31,805 nt of DNA. Source: an uncultured Lachnospiraceae bacterium (GTDB lineage Bacteria; Bacillota; Clostridia; Lachnospirales; Lachnospiraceae). Below, piece after piece: positions 17,597-26,097 of the stretch. Below the pieces are notes generated by a model. That model was not told the DNA's origin. It saw only the letters and a list, made by a program, of their open reading frames with translations, and ran no database searches. Where the stretch lies: positions 1 through 31,805 of the forward strand of contig CAKRYY010000032.1 in the NCBI GenBank assembly GCA_934432885.1, in the 5' to 3' direction. A program made the translations under genes and the position numbers. How positions within the stretch are numbered: the stretch's first letter is position 1; each line of letters begins with the position of its first letter.

Positions 17597-17671
17597 AAAG
17601 AACAAAGAATCTCAATTCAGAGGATTTTCCTATTACATAAAAGACTGCTTTACGCATCGGAGGATTTTTGA

Positions 17672-17965
17672 ATGGATGTGATTCTGACACTTGTCAGCTA
17701 TTTTATCATTCTGAATATTCTTGGATTTGCATTGATGGGAATAGACAAATGGAAGGCGCGAAAAGGCGCCTTCCGTATTCCTGAGTCCACTCTCTTTATC
17801 ATTGCCCTGATTGGCGGCAGCATCGGCTCTATCGCCGGCATGTATACCTTCCGCCACAAGACAAGGCACTGGTATTTTGTCTATGGCATGCCTGCAATCC
17901 TTATCCTGCAGCTCGCCATCCTTTTCTTTTTAACACATTCCTCACTTACATTTCAGATACTTTAA
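17672..17965 (+). CDS. DUF1294 small membrane protein
   Basis: Protein of 97 residues with three hydrophobic segments (~5-23, ~42-58, ~70-90). The family pattern is clear: MGIDKWKARKGAFRIPES followed by GGSIGSIAGMYTFRHKTRHWYF. The function of DUF1294 is not known. GGAGG precedes the ATG. It follows argG by 75 bases without a clear terminator, so it may be read from the argG promoter. Its stop lies only four bases from the convergent degV stop. Confidence 0.88.
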   Translation: MDVILTLVSYFIILNILGFALMGIDKWKARKGAFRIPESTLFIIALIGGSIGSIAGMYTFRHKTRHWYFVYGMPAILILQLAILFFLTHSSLTFQIL

Positions 17966-17969
17966 AAGC

Positions 17970-18806
17970 TTATGCGGTAATTACTACGCCACCGTCGTTT
18001 GCATACATACTGCTGACGCCTCTTGCTTCCAATACCGCTATCTCTTTTCCGGGGAATTTACTCTGCAGAAATCCCTTTACAAGCTCTGCCCGCTCCGGAC
18101 AGTTGCACTGCGTAATCATAATCCGTCTGTCCTTCAAATCAGGAATCTCCTTCAGCATATAGTCTACCATCTTTGCCAATGCTTTTTTAATTCCGATGCT
18201 CTGCCCCTTCTGAATGATGACGCCGCTGATTGCCGACATGACAGGCTTTATATTGAGTGTCTGTGCCACCATAGATTTTACAGCGGAAAGCCTTCCATTT
18301 TTCCGAAGCGTCTCAAGATTATCCAAAACAAAGTAGGTTTTCATCTCATTACGATACTGGATAAGCTGCTTCTCAATCTGAAAATAAGGAACATCCGCTT
18401 CCTCCAGCTCCGCAGCCAGCAATCCTATCTGGGTCTGTCCGCAGCAGGCTGACTGAGAATCAATTACACAAATATCCTTTTTTCCATATTTTTCTTCATA
18501 GAGCTTCTTGCCAAGCACGGCGCTGTTATAGCTGCCACTCAAATGAGAAGAAAGCGTTATGATATAAATATGGTCCGCCGGCGAATTGCACGCCTCCATA
18601 TAACGCTCCGGCGAAGGGCAGGACGATTTCGGACACTGTGGGCATGCGGCTACCTGCTGCAAAAATTCCTTCTGGTCAAAGGTTTCATCGTCCAGAATAT
18701 GATAGTCTCCCACATCCAGCGCAAGCGGAACCCGCTCAAATCTGCTGTCATTCTGCAATTCCTTGGGCAGCTCTCCACAGCTATCCAGTATAATTTTATA
18801 GCTCAT
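17970..18806 (-). CDS. DegV-family fatty-acid-binding protein
   Basis: Cytosolic protein of 278 residues. DegV proteins bind a long-chain fatty acid and some (FakB) present it to the kinase FakA for phospholipid synthesis. Family marks include the opening KIILDSCGELP, TLSSHLSGSYNSAVLG (~83-98), DSQSACCGQTQIGLLA and LKNGRL-like LRKNGRLSAVKSMVAQTLNIKPV. It is monocistronic and converges with the DUF1294 gene with almost no gap. A 7-bp palindrome lies in its upstream region. Whether it serves as FakB cannot be judged without a FakA neighbour. Confidence 0.9.
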   Translation of the reverse strand: MSYKIILDSCGELPKELQNDSRFERVPLALDVGDYHILDDETFDQKEFLQQVAACPQCPKSSCPSPERYMEACNSPADHIYIITLSSHLSGSYNSAVLGKKLYEEKYGKKDICVIDSQSACCGQTQIGLLAAELEEADVPYFQIEKQLIQYRNEMKTYFVLDNLETLRKNGRLSAVKSMVAQTLNIKPVMSAISGVIIQKGQSIGIKKALAKMVDYMLKEIPDLKDRRIMITQCNCPERAELVKGFLQSKFPGKEIAVLEARGVSSMYANDGGVVITA

Positions 18807-18870
18807 ATAGTCCTCCGGTATATCGAAACCTGAATACTGTTCTGTATCATCAGATTTACATTATTTTATC

Positions 18871-18891
18871 ACATAGTTTTAATTACTATGT
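18871..18891. promoter_or_regulatory. Operator-like palindrome in the degV upstream region
   Basis: ACATAGT and ACTATGT form a perfect 7-bp inverted repeat around 7 AT bases. On the minus strand it lies directly before a possible -10 sequence (TAAAAT) for the degV gene, a position suited to a repressor. No regulator gene is adjacent. Confidence 0.35.
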
Positions 18892-18931
18892 AATAGTACC
18901 ATGATACCAGTTTTCTGTAAAGAGATTTTGA

Positions 18932-18960
18932 TTGTATTTTCTCCCGCAACTCTGTATAAT
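18932..18960 (+). promoter_or_regulatory. Sigma-A promoter of the DUF5721-like gene
   Basis: TTGTAT (18932-18937), 17 bases, then a perfect TATAAT (18955-18960), about 50 bases before the chosen start codon. Confidence 0.6.
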
Positions 18961-19012
18961 ACTATTCAATTCACAGCCTTATCATAACTTAAAAAAAGAA
19001 AGGAAAAATGCC

Positions 19013-19516
19013 ATGATTTCCTGCCTGATTACCTCGCACAAACAATTTATGGGAAACTTACTGACCTCTGACTGCTTTGACGCATTTTTGCTTCAGCAGG
19101 CTTCTATCGTTACCAGCAATGCCTTCCAAATCGACGGCCGCATTGAAAAAGAATTTTTTTCTACCGAAGAATGGGAGGATAAAAATCTTCACCCTTATGA
19201 ATTTTCCTGTTGGGCAGACATGCGCACCATCTGTTTTTCTCTGATTCGCGGGAAACGTTCACCGGTCAGCATGAAAATCGTTTTATCCCTAAAGCCGGAG
19301 GCTGCGCCAAAATACCTTGACTGCTCTTTTGAGCAGCTTGAAAGGGAACTGATAAAAGCACTCGTCGTAACCATAAGATATGATAACGGCAAAATGACCT
19401 GCACCACTGGCATCTCATTCTCTTCTTTTTCAACCGATAAAGACTTTGCAAAAAAATGGGACAAAGTATTTTTGCAGCTATTGGACCAGCAGGGGATTAC
19501 GTATCAGTTGTCATAA
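19013..19516 (+). CDS. DUF5721-like protein of unknown function
   Basis: Protein of 167 residues. The ATG at 19013 is chosen because AGGA lies eight bases before it and the promoter -10 box lies inside any longer frame. The opening MISCLITSHKQFMGNLLTSD followed by FDAFLLQQASIVT..AFQIDG looks to me like the DUF5721 family common in Lachnospiraceae, but this is from memory of the pattern. It has no signal peptide or membrane segment, so it is probably cytosolic. It is a single-gene unit with its own promoter and a strong terminator. The function is unknown. Confidence 0.68.
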   Translation: MISCLITSHKQFMGNLLTSDCFDAFLLQQASIVTSNAFQIDGRIEKEFFSTEEWEDKNLHPYEFSCWADMRTICFSLIRGKRSPVSMKIVLSLKPEAAPKYLDCSFEQLERELIKALVVTIRYDNGKMTCTTGISFSSFSTDKDFAKKWDKVFLQLLDQQGITYQLS

Positions 19517-19555
19517 AGATATAACAACAAAATTCATTTCCGCGCGCTGCGCAAA

Positions 19556-19586
19556 AAAGAGAATCCCATTTTACGGGATTCTCTTT
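19556..19586. terminator. Bidirectional Rho-independent terminator
   Basis: A perfect 12-bp stem (AAAGAGAATCCC / GGGATTCTCTTT) with a 7-base loop lies between the convergent DUF5721-like and fba genes. T-rich tails are present in both directions (TTTCTT on plus, TTTTTT on minus), so it can end both transcripts. Confidence 0.88.
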
Positions 19587-19623
19587 CTTAATTTGTCTCA
19601 TTTGATTTTGAATCAGATATTGC

Positions 19624-20559
19624 TCAGGCTTTGCCGTTGCTGCCCAGAACCTCTGTAATCTTGTGTGCAACAACATCCTTTACATACTGACGACCAACTT
19701 TAAGATATTCTCTCGGATCGAATATGGAAGGATCATTCCACATAACCTCTCTGATACCTGCTGTCATTGCAAGACGAAGGTCAGAGTCGATGTTAATCTT
19801 GCAGACTGCGGAACGAGCTGCTTCACGAAGCATATCTTCCGGGATACCGATTGCATCCTTTAAGTTACCGCCGTTTGCCTGAATAATCTTTACATACTCC
19901 TGAGATACGGAGGATGCACCATGCAGAACGATAGGGAAGTTAGGAAGACGCTTGGAAACCTCTTCCAGAATGTCAAAACGAAGCTGAGGCTTCTGACCCG
20001 GTTTGAATTTGTATGCACCATGGCTGGTTCCGATTGCGATTGCAAGGGAATCAACGCCTGTACGGCTTACGAATTCTTCTACTTCATCCGGCTGTGTATA
20101 CTGTGCATCATCAGCATGAACCTTAACGTCATCCTCGATACCAGCTAATTTACCAAGCTCAGCCTCTACAACTACGCCCTTATCATGTGCGTACTCAACA
20201 ACTTTCTTTGTAATTGCAATATTCTCATCGAAGGAATATTTGGAAGCATCAATCATAACGGAAGTAAATCCACCGTCTACACAAGCCTTGCAGATTTCGA
20301 AGTCTGCGCCGTGATCCAGGTGCAGAGCGATCGGAATATCATTTAATTCAAGCGCTGCCTCTACTAATTTTACAAGGTATTCGTGCTGTGCATACTTTCT
20401 TGCACCTGCGGAAACCTGAAGGATAATCGGGGATTTCAGTTCACCTGCTGCTTCTGTGATACCCTGAACGATTTCCATGTTGTTTACATTAAAAGCACCG
20501 ATTGCATAATGTCCGTCGTATGCTTTTTTAAACATTTCTTTGGTTGTTACTAATGCCAT
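19624..20559 (-). CDS. fba: Class II fructose-bisphosphate aldolase
   Basis: Zinc-dependent glycolytic aldolase splitting fructose 1,6-bisphosphate into dihydroxyacetone phosphate and glyceraldehyde 3-phosphate. It has 311 residues. The metal and substrate motifs are LHLDHGADFE (~78-87), EAELGKLAGIED, IAIGTSHGAYKF with a metal-binding His, and IVLHGASSVSQEY. AAGGAAGG precedes the ATG. It is a single-gene unit with a good promoter upstream and the shared terminator downstream. A class II tagatose-bisphosphate aldolase is the only serious alternative; the lone housekeeping context favours fba. Confidence 0.93.
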   Translation of the reverse strand: MALVTTKEMFKKAYDGHYAIGAFNVNNMEIVQGITEAAGELKSPIILQVSAGARKYAQHEYLVKLVEAALELNDIPIALHLDHGADFEICKACVDGGFTSVMIDASKYSFDENIAITKKVVEYAHDKGVVVEAELGKLAGIEDDVKVHADDAQYTQPDEVEEFVSRTGVDSLAIAIGTSHGAYKFKPGQKPQLRFDILEEVSKRLPNFPIVLHGASSVSQEYVKIIQANGGNLKDAIGIPEDMLREAARSAVCKINIDSDLRLAMTAGIREVMWNDPSIFDPREYLKVGRQYVKDVVAHKITEVLGSNGKA

Positions 20560-20614
20560 TTTTCGTACCTTCCTTTCAACCGTCGTAATTTTTAAGGATT
20601 CTACTCCATTGCTT

Positions 20615-20643
20615 ATTGTAAACGTTTTCTTTCGTTTTGTCCA
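20615..20643 (-). promoter_or_regulatory. Sigma-A promoter of fba
   Basis: On the minus strand TGGACA (20638-20643), 17 bases, then TACAAT (20615-20620). Both boxes match five of six consensus bases. The leader is about 50 bases. Confidence 0.7.
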
Positions 20644-20652
20644 TATAAAATG

Positions 20653-21774
20653 TTATATTTTTTCATAAGCGTCGCTCCAGATTACAATCCGGTTTTTTCC
20701 CATATTCTTTGCACGGTACAGCGCTTTATCCGCCGCTTCAAACAACGCCTCGTCATTCATTCCCACCTTCCACTGTGCAATGCCGACGCTCATGGTTACA
20801 GGCTCATCCATAAAATCATAGCTCTGCGCCATAAACTCCTGACGCATCGCTTCCGCCCTCGCCTTCAAATCCACAATCGTTCCCTCACGGACAATGCAGG
20901 CAAACTCCTCGCCGCCATACCTCGTAGGGAACTCCTCTTCTTTAAAATGCTTTTGCAGAATCACAGCCGCACGTTCTAAAACCTTATCCCCCTTCGCATG
21001 TCCATAGGTATCATTGACTCTCTTAAAATCATCCACGTCAATCATCATACACATAAGCGGCCACTGGGTAAAACGGCTCTTTTCCGTCTCTTTATATAGC
21101 TTGTTTAAAAATGCTGAAGCATTGTACAGTCCAGTTCTTGGTTCTCTGTTTAATTCCTCCTGAAGCCGCAGCTCATACTTGTGCATCTCCTCCATAATCT
21201 GCTTTTTCTCTGCCCAGAATTTCAAGAGAATCATGCAGGTAATATAAGCCGATATAATCAGTGCACAGCTAACCATTGTTTCCATAAGAAGGAATGGACT
21301 GTCTGTCCCCATATAAACCTGGCAATACCACCGTTCCATATAAATTGCAGACAGGGACAAAAACGATAAAAGCCAGATGTTTCGCGTTATCTTAGGATTA
21401 TCATACACGATACTAACAAAAATCGGAAAGCATAATCCCGCTGCAATAACCGGGAAAATGTGATGCGTAATAGCACCGCTCGTACAGAGGATTAGCAGCT
21501 CTACAAGCGGAATATAATCACCCTTACGGCCTGCAAAACGAGGATTCCGCATCATAAAATAACTGATTGACAATGTACCAAAGTTAAACAGAGTCGGTGC
21601 AATTAAAAAACGGGTAACATAATAGGAAATACTGGTCGTTATCTGGTTATTCCCCTTCAATATAAAATAGCCGAGAATCTCTGTGCACAGCATCACTATT
21701 GCTATCAGAAGGTTGCCATTTTCTACCAGCTTCTTCCATTTTTCGTATGTACGATCAAAATTATAGGGACTCAC
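20653..21774 (-). CDS. Membrane diguanylate cyclase (GGDEF)
   Basis: Predicted to make cyclic di-GMP from two GTP. It has 373 residues. About six membrane segments fill residues ~20-185, then a short coiled linker (~186-210) leads to the GGDEF domain (~212-373). The active-site motif is GGEEF at 287-291, and MIDVDDFKRVNDTYGHAKGD (244-263) is intact, so activity is expected. The inhibitory I-site RxxD is not visible before GGEEF. The start is a GTG inside the NUDIX gene, which it overlaps by 14 bases, so the two are likely translationally coupled. The N-terminal sensor is of no family I recognise. Confidence 0.9.
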   Translation of the reverse strand: MSPYNFDRTYEKWKKLVENGNLLIAIVMLCTEILGYFILKGNNQITTSISYYVTRFLIAPTLFNFGTLSISYFMMRNPRFAGRKGDYIPLVELLILCTSGAITHHIFPVIAAGLCFPIFVSIVYDNPKITRNIWLLSFLSLSAIYMERWYCQVYMGTDSPFLLMETMVSCALIISAYITCMILLKFWAEKKQIMEEMHKYELRLQEELNREPRTGLYNASAFLNKLYKETEKSRFTQWPLMCMMIDVDDFKRVNDTYGHAKGDKVLERAAVILQKHFKEEEFPTRYGGEEFACIVREGTIVDLKARAEAMRQEFMAQSYDFMDEPVTMSVGIAQWKVGMNDEALFEAADKALYRAKNMGKNRIVIWSDAYEKI

Positions 21775-22345
21775 ACTCTCTCACCCACTTTATCAATTTC
21801 TGATTCAATTTCTCATAAATTCGTTCCTGAAACCATGGTTCTGTCGAAGCCGCCACTGCCTCCTTTGGTGAAAACCATGCAACCGCACTGTTTTCATCCG
21901 GTTTGCCTATAAGAGACTCTCCATCATCCGCCTCCAGCAAATAGGTTATATTCAGATGAAGATGGGAAGGTACATACATTCCTTTTTTCTCATGTCCATC
22001 TACCGTCAGCACTTCCAGTGAAAAAATCTCCTCAGAAACAGGTATGACATTCCAAATCCCGCTCTCCTCCTTCACCTCACGCATTGCTACGGAAAGCAAA
22101 TCCTCTTCTCCATCTGCATGACCGCCAAGCCATGACCATGAATGATAAATATTGTGATATGCCATCAGCACCCGATTCCGTTCCCTGTTTACCGTCCATG
22201 CAGATGCTGTAACATGGGCAAGTCTGCTGCTGCGCAGAAAAATATCCTCCTGTAAAAGTGCACGCAGAATTTCTTCCCTGTCAACCTCTTCCTGCTCATT
22301 CCAGGGTATATAGCTTTTTATCTGTTCGTATAAGCTCTTTTTCAT
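21761..22345 (-). CDS. NUDIX hydrolase
   Basis: Predicted to hydrolyse a nucleoside diphosphate linked to another group. It has 194 residues. The Nudix box is perfect: GHADGEEDLLSVAMREVKEE followed by SGI, fitting Gx5Ex7REUxEExGU, at about 75-97. Segments before and after (TASAWTVNRERNRVLMAYH, LHLNITYLLEADD) resemble cytosolic NUDIX proteins of the MutT/ADP-ribose pyrophosphatase kind. The substrate cannot be assigned. It overlaps the diguanylate cyclase gene that follows, which hints at a shared nucleotide theme, but this is only inference. Confidence 0.9.
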   Translation of the reverse strand: MKKSLYEQIKSYIPWNEQEEVDREEILRALLQEDIFLRSSRLAHVTASAWTVNRERNRVLMAYHNIYHSWSWLGGHADGEEDLLSVAMREVKEESGIWNVIPVSEEIFSLEVLTVDGHEKKGMYVPSHLHLNITYLLEADDGESLIGKPDENSAVAWFSPKEAVAASTEPWFQERIYEKLNQKLIKWVRECESL

Positions 22346-22671
22346 AATTGCTTTTTAAGCATTCCTCAATTACTATTCCAATTAGTACTTTATGACTATT
22401 ATCTTGATTGTACTCCATCTACCCATACAATACAAGGTTTTTTACGAAAATACAACTCATATTTTCGAACTTACAAACATTTCAACACAACCTGCTGAAA
22501 AAATTCTGCATAATAGAGAATTTACAGTGTAAAAGCCGCCTCACTGTTTCCAGTAAGACGGCTTTTTCTACTCTTTACGGTCATATATCTACTATCTGCT
22601 CTTGCAAGTATGGTATCTGAAAACATTATAGTATATGTTTTACACCTATTATTTGCTTCGCACTGCATTTT
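22346..22671. other. Gap between the NUDIX gene and the chemoreceptor gene
   Basis: AT-rich, with no gene that I can support. It holds the chemoreceptor terminator at 22531-22566 and presumably the NUDIX promoter, which I could not place with confidence. Confidence 0.6.
22531..22566 (-). terminator. Rho-independent terminator of the chemoreceptor gene
   Basis: AAAAGCCG and CGGCTTTT form the base of a long interrupted stem whose top is ACTG/CAGT around a TTTC loop. On the minus strand it ends in TTTT about 105 bases after the stop codon. Confidence 0.75.
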
Positions 22672-24411
22672 TTATTTTTCAATGCAGAACTGTTTGATGC
22701 TTTCATCCAGCTCATTTGCAATCTTATGAAGCTGTTCAGCATTACTTGCCATATTTCCCATAATCGTACTAACCTCAGCAACTGTTGCAGAGGTTTCCTC
22801 TGTACTTGCTGCATTCTCCTGCGCAATTGCTGTCAGATTCTGTACGACATCGACAACCTTAACCCTTGCTTCATCAAGCTGGGCTGTCTTTGCCGCAATG
22901 GCACGGATACCATCAATTGACTTGGAAATACCATCCTTTACTGCATTAAACGCATTTTCTGTATTGGTTACATCCTCATCCTGCTTTGCAATGACTTCCT
23001 TGATAGCTTCCATCGTTTTCATGGTCTCGTCAAATTCTGTAATCAGTGCGGTAATCGTAGCTGCAATCTGGCTTGCTGAAGCATTTGACTGGTCAGCAAG
23101 CTGCTGAATCTGAGAAGCAACTACTGCAAAGCCCCTGCCTGCCTCGCCAGCTCTTGCCGCCTCAATAGAAGCATTCAAGGAAAGCAGATTGGTTTCTTCT
23201 GCAATATCTGTAATAATATCTGTCGCTTTCTTAATCTCTGCAACTGAAGAATTGGTATGTGTCGTCTGATTATAAATAACCTGAATAGCATCCTTGGTCT
23301 GCTGATTGATTGCGCCAAGCTCTGCCAGAATCTCCATTGCCTTTTCACCCGCAGAACGCATGATACGTGCGTTTGCGCGCAGGTCTTCGACCTCCTGGTT
23401 GGTCTCCTGAATCATATCACCCATAAGGATAATATTCTCTGTCGCAGTCTGTGTTTCCTGTGCCTGAGAAGTAGCGCCGTCTGCAATCTCATTAACTGCT
23501 TTCTCCACCTGCTCAACAGAACGTGTAATCTCACTTGCATTGCTGTTCATAGACTCTGAAGCTTCGTAAAAAGCAGTGCTCTGTGTGTGCATATTGGCAA
23601 CAAAGTCTGCAAGCTTTGTCCGTAAAATAACTGCTGCTTTTGCCAGCATACCTGTTTCATCTTTTCTTCTGGCAAGCGCTTCCGCTTTTTTATCCTCTGT
23701 AAAGTCAAGGTCGGAAAGGTTTGTAATGCTTCCCGTAATATTTATGATAGGCTTCATAATCTGAATTGCAATCACCATAGCAATCACTGCACAGATGATC
23801 AGAATCAGCAAAGAACCAACTATATTGCGCACCAGAATACTGCTTACAGTTGCCAGCGCCTCTGATTCATCAGCTGTTACAATCAGAATATAATCCATTC
23901 CCTGCCCAACATAGAAGGATGCGTATTTATTTACACCTTTGAATTTATATGTAATAACATCCGTCTCCAGGCGATTCCCCTGTGACAGCTGCTGCAGTAC
24001 CTGCTTTACCGCCTCATTTTCTACAGGCTTACCAATCTTATCTGCTGTCGGATGATAAATCATCGTTCCATCTGCGCCAACCATATAGGCATAGCTGCTG
24101 GACATGCTTTCTACACATACACCTTTTAATATAGAAGAAATCTCATCGAGATTCATGACCTTATCCCTGCCAGCCAGTTCAATCTCTTTGTCCAGATTTT
24201 GACCGGTAATCTTTGCCAGATCATTCATGTAATCCTTTACCAGACCGGTAACGCTCTTTTGCATCAAGGGAATACTTGTCAGCAGATTAATCAGAGTTGA
24301 TGTCACAATCGCCAATATTACCAGTAAAAGTATCTTTAGCTTGATCGACTGCAGCGCACTCACTTTCTTCGTGTGGACGCCGTTTTGTAACTGCGTATCC
24401 ATGTCTTGCAT
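22672..24411 (-). CDS. Methyl-accepting chemotaxis protein
   Basis: Membrane receptor controlling CheA. It has 579 residues. TM1 is at ~24-46, an extracytoplasmic single Cache-like sensor at ~47-190 ([20 protein letters not shown] is a typical Cache signature), TM2 at ~196-219, HAMP at ~220-272 and a signalling coiled coil to the end. The hairpin tip [20 protein letters not shown] (405-424), continuing [11 protein letters not shown], is the CheA/CheW-binding region and is intact. The gene stands alone, with a terminator downstream. No flagellar or che gene is in the window. The ligand is unknown. Confidence 0.95.
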   Translation of the reverse strand: MQDMDTQLQNGVHTKKVSALQSIKLKILLLVILAIVTSTLINLLTSIPLMQKSVTGLVKDYMNDLAKITGQNLDKEIELAGRDKVMNLDEISSILKGVCVESMSSSYAYMVGADGTMIYHPTADKIGKPVENEAVKQVLQQLSQGNRLETDVITYKFKGVNKYASFYVGQGMDYILIVTADESEALATVSSILVRNIVGSLLILIICAVIAMVIAIQIMKPIINITGSITNLSDLDFTEDKKAEALARRKDETGMLAKAAVILRTKLADFVANMHTQSTAFYEASESMNSNASEITRSVEQVEKAVNEIADGATSQAQETQTATENIILMGDMIQETNQEVEDLRANARIMRSAGEKAMEILAELGAINQQTKDAIQVIYNQTTHTNSSVAEIKKATDIITDIAEETNLLSLNASIEAARAGEAGRGFAVVASQIQQLADQSNASASQIAATITALITEFDETMKTMEAIKEVIAKQDEDVTNTENAFNAVKDGISKSIDGIRAIAAKTAQLDEARVKVVDVVQNLTAIAQENAASTEETSATVAEVSTIMGNMASNAEQLHKIANELDESIKQFCIEK

Positions 24412-24658
24412 TTGTCCTCTCTCCTTTTGTCCAATTATATTGTTTCCTTTTGATACGATACTGCTAAAACAACAACCATATTATAGCAAATCTGTATCTG
24501 GTAATAAAGAGGTTTTTAGGATTTTTGCAAAAATCACTGTTGAAGAATTACAAAAAGTGATGCAATGTGCTTAAAATTATTTAATATTTGTTTAAGTTTT
24601 CTGGTTTTTCTTAATTATTTATTCATTTTTGAATATGCCAACAATTATGCTCCATCTA
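24412..24658. other. AT-rich gap, no gene seen
   Basis: A TATAAT on the minus strand near 24432-24442 precedes the chemoreceptor gene, but I find no matching -35 box. No hairpin or repeat stands out. Base composition becomes AT-richer from here to the right. Confidence 0.5.
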
Positions 24659-25112
24659 CTATTCCTCTGCTGACGCAATTTCTTCCGCCCTAATTACGGC
24701 AATCTGCTCTTCCACTTCCTTTTCAAATTTCTTTGAAAATTTCACATACAATATTACAATTGCAAAAAAGGTCATATTGGTATAGCGAATCATTACGCTA
24801 ACCTCTGTCGTGTATGGAGACAGCAGCTGACTGCCCACCAAATTGCTAAACATGTGCACCAGTGCTCCCGCCAGAATGCTGCGTTTTGTTTTTATATAGA
24901 CAAAGCTAACCCAGACGCTTAACAGCATCACACTGGGAATACACATAACTGCATGAAAAACAGAATCCTGCAGCAAATTGTACTGTGCCTGTCCCGGCAT
25001 AAAATACCATGGCAGATGCCAGATTCCCCATACAAATCCCAGTATTACTGAAGCCCTCAAAAAGCCAAATCGAACCAGCAGCTTATCAAGCGCATAGCCT
25101 CTCCGTTTTCCT
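24659..25112 (-). pseudogene. CPBP (CAAX-type) membrane protease, N-terminus deleted
   Basis: The back half of a CPBP intramembrane metalloprotease remains. RGYALDKLL, VWGIWHLPWYFMPG and SILAGALVHMFSNL correspond to the motifs after the catalytic EE..R, including two metal-binding histidines. The glutamate pair and the first membrane segments are absent. The frame instead begins in the 3' end of the DUF3021 gene, in another reading frame, where the sequence passes from its LTERK codons to CGGAGAGGC. The open frame extends to an ATG at 25144, but the codons before about 25112 are not CPBP sequence. This is a deletion fusion and should be inactive as a protease. Confidence 0.8.
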
Positions 25113-25490
25113 TTCTGTAAGTTTTTGGTTAATCGCCTGAACATCCCGCTTCAACTGTGCAATTCCCAATAAATAAGCCAAAACAAAAACGAAAGTCACA
25201 TATACAAACGACATCCACCAATTTTCTTTTATGAACCATCCGCTGAATACTCCAACAGTCAAGACCATGGCTTCTATCAAAACATATTTGCAGATTAGTT
25301 CCTTTAAAAAGCTGTCGCAAAATATGTACAATGTAAAATAGTGGATTCCCATACTCAGAAATGACAGCATTACAATTAAAAAATTCAGCTTCATTTCCTC
25401 TCTATATTCAAAACCAAAAAATGAAACCAATGTCACAACAATCCATATTATTGCTGACAGCATTAACGATTTTTGTATATATTTCTTCAT
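25086..25490 (-). CDS. DUF3021 membrane protein
   Basis: Protein of 134 residues with four hydrophobic segments (~7-26, ~35-57, ~66-86, ~92-110) and a charged tail beginning QLKRDVQAINQKLTE. This is the pattern of DUF3021, a family usually encoded directly after a LytTR regulator and thought to act as its membrane partner. Its ATG overlaps the LytTR stop by four bases. The last ~5 residues (TERLCA) come from the sequence of the deleted CPBP gene, so the natural C-terminus is lost. Since its regulator is frameshifted, the pair may be dead. Confidence 0.8.
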   Translation of the reverse strand: MKKYIQKSLMLSAIIWIVVTLVSFFGFEYREEMKLNFLIVMLSFLSMGIHYFTLYIFCDSFLKELICKYVLIEAMVLTVGVFSGWFIKENWWMSFVYVTFVFVLAYLLGIAQLKRDVQAINQKLTERKTERLCA

Positions 25491-25932
25491 TTCTGCACCT
25501 CCCCAAAAAGCTTTCTCTTTATTTCCGAAATGTAAGTTCGTGAAACAATTATTTTCTCTCCATTTGACAGCTCGGCCTCCAATCTGCTGTTTGACAGCAT
25601 CCTTATATGCACAAGCTCATTCATATTCAACAGACAGGTCCTACTCACTCTCACAAAATCATATTCCTTCAGTTCACGCTCCAACTGATACAGGCGTTTT
25701 TCGCTTCTGAATATCTTTTCTTTTGTATACATAAAAGTACGCTTATCAACGCTTTCTATATAAAAAATATCCGGCACCAGAACTTTACAGCTTCTGCCTT
25801 CTCACTGCCAATCAGAAACCTTTCCTCTGTTTTCATTTTCTGAATGATACGTGATACCTGACTGTTCTGGTTAGGATATTCTACTGTTACAGTTAATTCC
25901 GCATCTGGATTTTCCTTAAGTATCAACTTCAT
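25487..25932 (-). pseudogene. LytTR-family regulator, frameshifted
   Basis: The gene starts at the ATG 25932 (MKLILKENPDAELTVTVEYP), with AGAGGTGG just before it. It reads to FLIGSEKAEAVKF and then leaves frame. The LytTR DNA-binding domain continues in the next frame from VPDIFYIESVDKRTFMYT to VSRTYISEIKRKLFGEV. One base, most simply an A in the GTAAAG stretch (plus 25783-25788), appears to be missing. Apart from this the protein is complete at about 148 residues, with the LytTR segments FVRVSRTCLLNMN and NGEKIIVSR. It is either a recent pseudogene or a sequencing error. It controlled, or controls, its own operon with DUF3021. Confidence 0.82.
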
Positions 25933-25950
25933 TATGCCACCTCTGTACAT

Positions 25951-25979
25951 ATCATAGGCATTCGCTTACCCAATTTCAA
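25951..25979 (-). promoter_or_regulatory. Sigma-A promoter of the LytTR/DUF3021 operon
   Basis: On the minus strand TTGAAA (25974-25979), exactly 17 bases, then TATGAT (25951-25956). The leader would be only about 12 bases, just room for the ribosome site. Confidence 0.7.
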
Positions 25980-25996
25980 TCATCCCACAACCAACC

Positions 25997-26027
25997 TGCA
26001 AAATATCATAGCCCGGTTGCAAAATAT
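25997..26027 (-). promoter_or_regulatory. Paired direct repeats, likely LytTR binding site
   Basis: Two identical copies of ATATTTTGCA (minus strand; plus 25997-26006 and 26018-26027) are spaced exactly 21 bases apart, two turns of the helix. LytTR regulators such as AgrA bind direct repeats with this period. They sit 18 bases upstream of the -35 box, an activator position. Confidence 0.6.
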
Positions 26028-26097
26028 ACGTATCAATTCCAAACACAGGGATTTTATTATCGACTCGTTTCTGCCGCGGTGCGCTCCATGCGGAGTG

